Shown one piece after another: positions 1 to 5,165 of a stretch of DNA of 5,643 nt. Below the pieces are notes generated by a model. That model saw only the letters and a program-made list of their open reading frames with translations. It searched no databases and was not told the origin of the DNA. This DNA comes from JAWLCG01 sp041687295 (GTDB taxonomy: Bacteria > Planctomycetota > Phycisphaerae > SM23-33 > FEN-1343), in NCBI GenBank assembly GCA_041687295.1, contig JAWLCG010000334.1:1-5643 (forward strand), in the 5' to 3' direction. How positions within the stretch are numbered: position 1 is the first letter of the stretch; every line of letters begins with the position of its first letter. The position numbers and the translations under genes were made by a program.

Positions 1-18
1 CCTCGCGGCGGGCGGAGG

Positions 19-708
19 CTATCGCCGGGGCAGGAGGGTGCGGGCGAGGGCGACGGCGGCCAGGGTGATCGGCCAGGCCAGCCAGGCCCAGAGGGGCTCG
101 GGCAGCCAGGCGGGTTGGCGGGTCTGGGCGACGGTCCAGGCGAGGGTGGTCGGAAAGAGGGGCCCCAGCCAGGCGGGCAGGCCGGCGGGGGAGAACTCCA
201 GGGCCAGGTACACCGCCACCGGCCCGGCCAGGGCGGCCAGCACGGCCAGTAGCAGGGCGGCGCTTCGCCAGCCCGGCCCGCCGCGGGCGAGCAGGCCCAG
301 GGCCCAGGCCGTCGCCCAGGCCCCCGCCAGCAGCCCGCCGGTGCGGCCGACGTCGGGCAGCCCCGCATCGCCCAGCCAGGCGGCGACGGCCCAGAACGGC
401 ACGCTGAGCAGCCACCAGACGAACATCTCGCCGACCAGGCCCCGCATCCGCTTGGCGGGCGAGTCGGCCTCGGCCGGGCCCGGGCGGAGCCGGCCCAGCA
501 TCACCACCGGCCAGACCAGCAGGATCGCGGCGACGGAGACCGCCGCCAGTACGCCCATCGCGGGCGGCACGGCCTGGGAGTGGCCCGGGGCGAGCACCAG
601 GCCGGGAAACAGCCCCACGGCCAGGGCGAGGAGGTGCCCGATCGACCAGGCCCAGCCGGCCGGCCGGTAGAGCGCCCCCCGGGACGGGCTGTCAGTAGGG
701 CTCGACAT
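19..708 (-). CDS. Hypothetical polytopic membrane protein, 229 residues
   Basis: Unrecognised membrane protein. About six hydrophobic helices are visible: 19-39, 50-71, 93-112, 124-141, 149-170 and 206-226. A charged loop (RLRPGPAEADSPAKRMR, 73-89) separates the second and third. It is very rich in Ala, Leu, Trp and Pro, and I see no catalytic or nucleotide-binding motif. ATG 708 is chosen because it gives a short polar start (MSSPTDSPSRGALYRPAGW) before the first helix and lies just inside the end of the ftsQ-like gene, overlapping it by 17 bases. The frame further upstream is a shadow of that gene. No strong Shine-Dalgarno is present, so translation may depend on coupling to the upstream gene. 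It ends in TAG at 21-19. The overlap suggests co-expression with the ftsQ-like protein, but a division role is not shown. An ABC-2-type permease subunit is one possibility that I cannot support. Confidence 0.72.
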   Translation of the reverse strand: MSSPTDSPSRGALYRPAGWAWSIGHLLALAVGLFPGLVLAPGHSQAVPPAMGVLAAVSVAAILLVWPVVMLGRLRPGPAEADSPAKRMRGLVGEMFVWWLLSVPFWAVAAWLGDAGLPDVGRTGGLLAGAWATAWALGLLARGGPGWRSAALLLAVLAALAGPVAVYLALEFSPAGLPAWLGPLFPTTLAWTVAQTRQPAWLPEPLWAWLAWPITLAAVALARTLLPRR

Positions 709-1633
709 GCAGCTCGCTGAAGCGGAGGTCCAGGTTGTACTGGCCGGCGAGGCGGTTGGCGTTGCGGGCGCAGAAGCCGTCCAGGTTGCCCAGCTTGCGC
801 TCGATGCTCGGCTCGCCGACCGGCACGCCGTCCATCGGCCAGCGCCCGAAGCGGACCCGCGTGACGGCCTGGCCACGGACGGCGACCAGCTCGATGGCCG
901 ACTCGTAGCGGTTGCGGCGATTGTCGTGGTTGGTCACGTCGATGGCCGTCAGCTCGTCGTACCAGGGGCGCACCTCCAGCCGGGCCAGCAGCTCCAGGCC
1001 CGCCTGCAGGTCCTCGCCGTGCCAGGGCATCCCCGGCGCCGGCGGGGCCTGCGCCAGGCCCACGATCAGCGGCAGCCGCTGCGACCAGACCTGGGCCTTG
1101 GGCAGGACGTAGCCCTCGGCGTCGATGTACTGCTCGCCCCCGCCGTCGGCCTGGCGGGCCAGGGCCACCGGCTGGCGCCACTGGGCGATCACGCGGACGC
1201 ACCCGTCGCGGAGCTGCCCGTCGCCGGGCCCCGCCGGTGTGCGGACGACCTCGACCCGCTCGACCCGGCGCACCCACGGGCAGCGCAGGGCGGCCTGGTA
1301 GACCCGCTCGGCCAGTTGGCTGTCGTGCGTCCAGGCGGCGGGGGCGCCCAGCAACTCGGCCTTGATCTGCTCGGTGAGCCAGGGCTTCATCCAGTCGGGC
1401 GCGTCGACCAGCTCGATGCGGGCCTCGCTGCCGGCCAGCAGCGGCTGGCGGTAGACGTACGCGCGGAGCCGATCGAGGCCCCAGAGCCCCGCCAGCCCCA
1501 CCGCCACCACGAACAGGGCCGTCAGCGCCGCCCGGGCGATGCTGCGCCGCCCCTCGGTGCCCAGCCCCCACCACCAGCGGGCGATCGGCCCGGGCTGGTG
1601 GACGGTCTTGGTCTTTTTCGTCTTCTTCGCCAT
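692..1633 (-). CDS. ftsQ: FtsQ/DivIB-like single-pass cell division protein (divergent)
   Basis: A 313-residue protein with the FtsQ/DivIB layout. It has a Lys-rich cytoplasmic start (MAKKTKKTKT), one membrane helix at about 35-53 and a large extracytoplasmic part. Residues 71-150 look like a POTRA domain: EQIKAEL (88-94), then LAERVYQAALRCPWVRRVERVEV (107-129), where PWV followed by a basic V-x-V strand is typical. After it come VIAQWRQPVALAR (148-160), QYIDAEGYVLP (168-178) and LPLIVG (187-192), matching the FtsQ pattern of E/Q-x-x-P-v-A, 'iD..G.v.p' and 'LP.l.G'. The end, RKLGNLDGF to NLDLRFSELHVEPY (279-313), resembles the closing beta strands. In the family this protein recruits FtsB/FtsL to the divisome. 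ATG 1633 is chosen for the Lys-rich start; no good Shine-Dalgarno is seen, and an in-frame GTG at 1699 is the alternative. The gene overlaps the next one by 17 bases. The assignment rests on pattern and context, not overall identity. Confidence 0.62.
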   Translation of the reverse strand: MAKKTKKTKTVHQPGPIARWWWGLGTEGRRSIARAALTALFVVAVGLAGLWGLDRLRAYVYRQPLLAGSEARIELVDAPDWMKPWLTEQIKAELLGAPAAWTHDSQLAERVYQAALRCPWVRRVERVEVVRTPAGPGDGQLRDGCVRVIAQWRQPVALARQADGGGEQYIDAEGYVLPKAQVWSQRLPLIVGLAQAPPAPGMPWHGEDLQAGLELLARLEVRPWYDELTAIDVTNHDNRRNRYESAIELVAVRGQAVTRVRFGRWPMDGVPVGEPSIERKLGNLDGFCARNANRLAGQYNLDLRFSELHVEPY

Positions 1634-1642
1634 ACGGATACG

Positions 1643-1672
1643 ATCATGCCCGCCCCGGACCCGTCCGGTCAA
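1643..1672 (-). promoter_or_regulatory. Candidate promoter before the ftsQ-like gene
   Basis: On the minus strand, TTGACC (1672-1667) and CATGAT (1648-1643) are 18 bases apart, matching 5/6 and 4/6 of the sigma-70 -35 and -10 consensus. The spacer holds a perfect 6-bp inverted repeat, CCGGAC-GG-GTCCGG (1668-1655), which could be an operator. A start site about seven bases beyond the -10 would fall almost at ATG 1633, giving a nearly leaderless mRNA; this fits the lack of a Shine-Dalgarno. Chance matches are likely in any single region, so confidence is low. Confidence 0.2.
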
Positions 1673-1782
1673 GGGCCTGGCGATTGAAGTCCACAACACT
1701 CAGCCCCCCGCGCAGCGGCAGGGCCCACCCCTGAATCATCGGCAAAGCCCGCCCCGCCGGGCCAGCCAAACGCCCCTGCGGT

Positions 1783-1811
1783 ATATAGCCCCGGGCTTGC
1801 CCGGGGTCTTC
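1783..1811 (+). repeat. Solo palindrome copy of the dispersed repeat
   Basis: The palindrome CCCCGGGCTTGCCCGGGG (1789-1806), two 8-base arms around TT, with its flanks. Bases 1785-1811 are identical to 1882-1908, and 1783-1809 are the exact reverse complement of 2543-2569. No CACAGAG module lies directly upstream, so it is either a solo unit or the outer end of a tandem arrangement with copy 1. Confidence 0.85.
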
Positions 1812-1824
1812 CGGGTCGAGGATG

Positions 1825-1909
1825 GGCCACTGAGGACACAGAGAGAAGAAGCACAGAGGTTTCTTCGGGCTGCTTTTCTAGATAGCCCCGGGCTTGCCCG
1901 GGGTCTTCG
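1825..1909 (+). repeat. Dispersed composite repeat, copy 1 (CACAGAG module plus palindrome)
   Basis: The plus strand reads a purine-rich module with two CACAGAG units (GACACAGAGAGAAG, then GCACAGAGG), an AT-richer linker (TTTCTTC to TTTTCTAGATAG) and then the 18-base palindrome CCCCGGGCTTGCCCGGGG (1886-1903). Copy 2 has the same parts in the same order on the opposite strand. The palindrome end overlaps the 3' end of the 184-residue gene and supplies its stop codon. No transposase is present, so this is a non-autonomous or structural repeat of unknown origin. Confidence 0.8.
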
Positions 1910-2432
1910 GGGGCGGCGGGTCCTGGGCCGGCCGGGGCGGGAGCACCGGGAAGGCCGACCGCCGCCGCTCGACGTGGAGCCGCGTCGCCAGGCGGGCGGC
2001 CAGCAGGACGGGCCCTACGATCAGCGAGAATTGCGTCATGGCCAACGCGAGTTCCATCCCGATGAGCTCGCTCAGACGCCAAGGGCCACGGGTGCCCTGA
2101 GCGACCACCACGACCCGCGGCACGACCGCCAGCAGGGCCGTCACCAGCAGCGTCGGCGTCACCCAGGCCCGTCGGCCGAACAGGTATCCAGCGAGGATGC
2201 CGCAGCCAACACCGACGCTCAACAGGGGGAGGTTCTCGCAAGCCAAGGACAGAAGCATCACCAGGGAAGAGCTGCCTGAGCGGTCAGCCGCCTGTCGGAG
2301 GCCTGCCCATAGCCCCAGCCCGGACCAGAGCGGCTCCAGAGCGAGATCGACCAGCAGAGCGCCCGCAACAGCCACCGCCACGACCAGTCCCAGTTTGCGC
2401 CAACGATTCACGTAAATATCTCTTATCCCCAT
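1878..2432 (-). CDS. Hypothetical membrane protein, 184 residues
   Basis: I do not recognise the family. The 184-residue protein has a short basic N-terminus (NRWRK, 9-13) and about four hydrophobic segments: 14-33, 56-85 (containing the polar ACENLP), 91-111 and 123-149. An Arg-rich stretch (RLHVERRR, 151-158) and a Pro-rich tail (PPRPAQDPPPPK) follow. The ATG at 2432 is preferred; a weak GAGG lies 11 bases upstream. The frame stays open up to about 2579, but that part only translates a hairpin and a dispersed repeat. The last nine residues (KTPGKPGAI) and the TAG stop come from another copy of the same repeat, so the original C-terminus may have differed. Third codon positions look less GC-rich than in the mur genes, and the first 30 bases are AT-rich. 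It sits between mraY and the ftsQ-like gene with gaps of about 200 and 240 bases, so it may be a separate transcription unit or an insertion. No function is inferred. Confidence 0.66.
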   Translation of the reverse strand: MGIRDIYVNRWRKLGLVVAVAVAGALLVDLALEPLWSGLGLWAGLRQAADRSGSSSLVMLLSLACENLPLLSVGVGCGILAGYLFGRRAWVTPTLLVTALLAVVPRVVVVAQGTRGPWRLSELIGMELALAMTQFSLIVGPVLLAARLATRLHVERRRSAFPVLPPRPAQDPPPPKTPGKPGAI

Positions 2433-2443
2433 CGATCGTTGTG

Positions 2444-2447
2444 CCTC
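2444..2447 (-). promoter_or_regulatory. Weak Shine-Dalgarno-like site of the 184-residue protein
   Basis: GAGG on the minus strand, 11 bases before ATG 2432. The spacing is long, so this is only modest support for the chosen start. Confidence 0.3.
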
Positions 2448-2470
2448 GGCCCCTCGGTCCGGACGAGATC

Positions 2471-2492
2471 CCCACGGATTGCCATCCGTGGG
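2471..2492. repeat. Perfect 9-bp hairpin upstream of the 184-residue gene
   Basis: Arms CCCACGGAT (2471-2479) and ATCCGTGGG (2484-2492) are perfect reverse complements around a four-base loop, TGCC. It lies 39 bases before ATG 2432, inside the transcript leader if transcription enters from mraY. No T-run follows it. It could be another small dispersed palindrome or a leader hairpin; the sequence does not decide. Confidence 0.75.
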
Positions 2493-2542
2493 CTTGGAGA
2501 GAACTTCAGCCCGGGAACGGGCAGAGCGTTCGTGACCACCCC

Positions 2543-2619
2543 AGACCCCGGGCAAGCCCGGGGCTATATGCAGAAACAACGAAACCCTCTGTGGGTCTTT
2601 CTCTGTGTCCGCTGTGGCC
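2543..2619 (-). repeat. Dispersed composite repeat, copy 2 (inverted relative to copy 1)
   Basis: Read on the minus strand it begins GGCCACAGCGGACACAGAG, has a second ACAGAGGG unit, then GTTTC, a short AT-richer linker and the same palindrome (2563-2546). It aligns along its whole length with copy 1 at 1825-1909, with small indels in the linker. It begins about 16 bases after the mraY stop. The palindrome has no T-run after it on either strand, so it is not a standard intrinsic terminator, but as RNA it would form a very stable hairpin. Confidence 0.8.
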
Positions 2620-2634
2620 GGCGTATCTTCTTTT

Positions 2635-3738
2635 TTAGCGTAGCTTAAGCGTCGCCAGGGCGACGGCGGCGAAGATCATTGCCAGCAGCCAGAAGCGGAC
2701 GACGACCTTGGGCTCGGGCCAGCCGCCGAGGTGGAAGTGGTGGTGGATCGGCGCGCAGCGGAAGATCCGCTTGCCGCCGGTGGACTTGAAGTAGCCCACC
2801 TGCATCACGACGCTCAGGGCCTCCATCACGAAGACGCCGCCGGCGATCAGCAGCATCGTCTCCTGGCGGGTGACGACGGCGATGTAGCCCATCAGCCCGC
2901 CCAGCGGCAGGCTGCCCGTGTCGCCCATGAAGACCTGGGCGGGGTTGCAGTTGTACCACAGAAAGCCCGCGCAGGCGCCCATGACGGCCCCGCAGACGAT
3001 GGCCAACTCGGCCGCCCCGGGCACGCTGGGCAGGCGCAGGAAGTTGGCCCACTCCTGGTTGCCCGCGATCCACGCCAGCACCAGGAACACGCCGGCCAGG
3101 ATCACCATGCACCCGCCGGCCAGGCCGTCCATGCCGTCGGTGAGGTTCACCGCGTTGCTCGTGCCGACCATCACGAGCACTGTCACCAGCACGAAGGTGA
3201 GCTGGTTGACCATGATGGGGCTGGCGTGGAAGGGCAGGTAGAAGTGGCGCATCGCGTTGATGGCGACGTTGTTGTAGTCCAGGTAGGTGCTTGAGCGCCC
3301 GTGCGAGAAGATGAAGATCGCCAGCAGCACACCCAGGCCGATCTGGAAGAGGATCTTCTCCCAGCTCTTCAGGCCGTCACGGCTTCGGCTGGTGACGTCG
3401 CGGCGGAGCTTGAGCCAGTCGTCGAAGCCGCCCAGCACCGCCAGCCAGACCAGTGCGATCATGGCCATGTTGACGTAGAAGTTTGACAGGTCGGCGAAGA
3501 TCAGCGTGGAGAACCCCACGGCCGAGGCGATCAGGGCCCCGCCCATCGTGGGCGTGTTGGACTTGTGGCGCGTGATCTGGTTGAGGTCGGCCAGGGCGAA
3601 CTCGGGCCGATCGCCCACCTTCTTGCGGACCAGGAAGCGGATGAACCGCGGGGCCAGCAGCATGACGATCAGCCAGCTCAGCACGGCCGCTCCGGTCATC
3701 CGCAGGACCAGGTGTTTTTCAAGCCACAGTTGGATCAC
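2635..3738 (-). CDS. mraY: Phospho-N-acetylmuramoyl-pentapeptide-transferase MraY
   Basis: Polytopic inner-membrane enzyme that transfers phospho-MurNAc-pentapeptide from UDP to undecaprenyl phosphate, forming lipid I. With the GTG start at 3738 it has 367 residues, close to the roughly 360 of E. coli MraY. Motifs are HKSNTPTMGG (58-67), GGFDDWLK with the catalytic Asp pair (103-110), NAVNLTDGMDGLAGG (195-209), NPAQVFMGDTGSL (265-277) and APIHHHFHLGGWPEP (329-343). It ends in the family-typical ATLKLR. Hydrophobic segments run through the protein, as expected for about ten helices. GTG was chosen because it gives a normal N-terminus (MIQLWLEKHL), forms a GTGA overlap with the murF stop and has AGAGG nine bases upstream. 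The open frame continues far upstream only as a shadow of murF. In the HHH loop, FHLGGW replaces the common FELKGW. The TAA stop is followed directly by repeat-rich intergenic DNA instead of murD or ftsW. Confidence 0.97.
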   Translation of the reverse strand: MIQLWLEKHLVLRMTGAAVLSWLIVMLLAPRFIRFLVRKKVGDRPEFALADLNQITRHKSNTPTMGGALIASAVGFSTLIFADLSNFYVNMAMIALVWLAVLGGFDDWLKLRRDVTSRSRDGLKSWEKILFQIGLGVLLAIFIFSHGRSSTYLDYNNVAINAMRHFYLPFHASPIMVNQLTFVLVTVLVMVGTSNAVNLTDGMDGLAGGCMVILAGVFLVLAWIAGNQEWANFLRLPSVPGAAELAIVCGAVMGACAGFLWYNCNPAQVFMGDTGSLPLGGLMGYIAVVTRQETMLLIAGGVFVMEALSVVMQVGYFKSTGGKRIFRCAPIHHHFHLGGWPEPKVVVRFWLLAMIFAAVALATLKLR

Positions 3739-5165
3739 GAACAGGTGCCTCTGGCTGGGGTACGCATTGGCGGGCCGCCCATCGCGGTGCCGCAAGTTTC
3801 GATGCGGCGGGCGACGGCCTCCAGGCCCATCGATCGGCTGGCCTTGACCAGCACCAGGTCGCCGCCGGTCAGCCAGGTGTTGACGGCCTCGGCGGCCGAG
3901 GCGGCGTCGGGGTAGCTGAGCACCTCCAGCGATTTGCCGGCGGCGGCGCGAGCGGCCTCGGCGAGGTGCCCCGACAGTTCGCCCACCGTCACCAGCAGGC
4001 CCAGGCCGACGGTGGCGGCCGGTCGGCCGATGGCGGCGTGCAGCGCGGGCCCGGCGGGGCCCAGCTCGCGCATGTCGCCGGCGATAAGGACCTTTCGCCC
4101 GGCCTGCAGGTCGGCCAGCACCGCCAGGGCGGCGGCCATGCTGGCGGGGTTGGCGTTGTACGCGTCGTTGATGACGGTGACGGGCCCGGCCTGGCGGGCC
4201 TCGAGGCGCATGTCGCCAGGGGGCAGCTGGGCCAGGGCCTCGGCCGCCTCGCGCTCGTCCAGGCCGAAACGGCGGGCGACGGCCAGGGCGGCCAGGGCGT
4301 TCAAGGCGTTGTGTCGGCCCGGCAGGGGCAGCTCGACCCACAGCCGCCCGTTCACCTGGAACCGCTGGCCCAGGCCCCGCGGCTCGTAGCCGGTCAGCCG
4401 AAGGTCGGCCGAGTCGCACTGGCCGAAGCGGATCATCTTCACCGGCCAGGCCCGCAAGGCCCGCGTCAACTCGGGGCTGTCGGCGGTGACCACGGCCAGG
4501 CCACCCTCGGCCAGGCTGCCCAGCAGGCTGGCCTTCTCGACGGCGACCCGCTCGACCGACCCGAGCCGCTCGAGGTGGCTGGCCCCGACGGCTGTAATGA
4601 CCGCCACGTCGGGCTGCACGATGCGAGCCAGGGCCCCGATCTCGCCGGGCCCGCTCGTGCCGACCTCGCAGATGAGGTAGTCGTCCGCCTCCGGCGCCGC
4701 CAGCAGCGTCAGCGGCACGCCGACGTGGTTGTTGAAGCTCTTGGGGCTCGCACCGCCCGTGAGTCGGCCCTGCAGGACCTGATGGATCATCCGCTTGACG
4801 GTCGTCTTGCCGACCGAGCCGGTCACGCCGATGACGGTGGCGCTCAGCTGCCCGCGGGCCAGGCTGCCCAGGTCGGCCAGGGCCGCCGTCGTATCCGCCA
4901 CAGCCACCAGGCCGCGGAATCGGCCCCGCACGTCGTCGGGCACGGCAAAGTCGGCGTTGACCAGGACGGCCTGGCAGCCGGCGTCGGCGGCCTGGGCCAG
5001 GAAGGCGTGCCCGTCGAACCGCTCGCCCCGCAGCGGGATGAACAGCTCGCCCGCCCGCACCGACCGCGTGTCGGTGCTGACGCCGCGGACGGTCAGCTCG
5101 GCCGGCGGCGTGAGCCACCGCCCCCGCACCGCCCGGCGCAGGGCCTCGAGGGTCATGGGCCTCAT
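3735..5165 (-). CDS. murF: UDP-N-acetylmuramoyl-tripeptide--D-alanyl-D-alanine ligase MurF
   Basis: Cytoplasmic ATP-dependent ligase that joins D-Ala-D-Ala to UDP-MurNAc-tripeptide, making the pentapeptide substrate of MraY. The protein has 476 residues, slightly longer than usual. The N-terminal UDP-binding domain shows STDTR (30-34) and GERFDGHAF (47-55). The central ATPase domain shows the P-loop GVTGSVGKTT (113-122), FNNHVGVPLTLL (144-155), EVGTSGPGEI (167-176, usually EMGTNHPGEI) and GASHLERLGS (194-203). Then come PLPGRHNALNALAA (280-293), NDAYNANPASM (333-343), GDMRELG (363-369) and VKASRSMGLE (440-449). The start ATG at 5165 is chosen because AGGAGG lies seven bases upstream and the ATG overlaps the murE stop; a second in-frame ATG is at residue 4. 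The last 20 residues, after RRIE, are Gly/Pro/Thr-rich and look like a non-conserved tail. The stop TGA overlaps the GTG start of mraY. Identification is secure. Confidence 0.97.
   Translation of the reverse strand: MRPMTLEALRRAVRGRWLTPPAELTVRGVSTDTRSVRAGELFIPLRGERFDGHAFLAQAADAGCQAVLVNADFAVPDDVRGRFRGLVAVADTTAALADLGSLARGQLSATVIGVTGSVGKTTVKRMIHQVLQGRLTGGASPKSFNNHVGVPLTLLAAPEADDYLICEVGTSGPGEIGALARIVQPDVAVITAVGASHLERLGSVERVAVEKASLLGSLAEGGLAVVTADSPELTRALRAWPVKMIRFGQCDSADLRLTGYEPRGLGQRFQVNGRLWVELPLPGRHNALNALAALAVARRFGLDEREAAEALAQLPPGDMRLEARQAGPVTVINDAYNANPASMAAALAVLADLQAGRKVLIAGDMRELGPAGPALHAAIGRPAATVGLGLLVTVGELSGHLAEAARAAAGKSLEVLSYPDAASAAEAVNTWLTGGDLVLVKASRSMGLEAVARRIETCGTAMGGPPMRTPARGTCS
3748..3752 (-). 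promoter_or_regulatory. Shine-Dalgarno-like site of mraY
   Basis: AGAGG on the minus strand inside the murF tail, nine bases before GTG 3738. It supports GTG as the mraY start and the GTGA stop/start overlap. Confidence 0.6.

Noticed and set aside
1..18. Start of a further gene after the 229-residue protein
   Set aside because: No start codon is visible on the minus strand in these 18 bases; only a GAGG near the edge, too little to call.
707..1687. 326-residue plus-strand open frame opposite the ftsQ-like gene
   Set aside because: Composition is typical of a GC-rich antisense frame, and the minus-strand frame has a clear membrane helix and FtsQ-like motifs.
1669..2241. 190-residue minus-strand frame across the repeats
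   Set aside because: A shadow frame of the 184-residue gene joined to translated repeat sequence; no protein-like pattern.
1785..2569. Palindrome copies as a CRISPR array or intrinsic terminators
   Set aside because: Spacing is irregular and one copy is inverted, so it is not CRISPR. No T-run follows any hairpin on either strand, so standard intrinsic terminators are not supported.
2433..2579. N-terminal extension of the 184-residue protein to about 233 residues
   Set aside because: The extension only translates copy 2 of the repeat and the 9-bp hairpin; ATG 2432 begins a plausible membrane protein.
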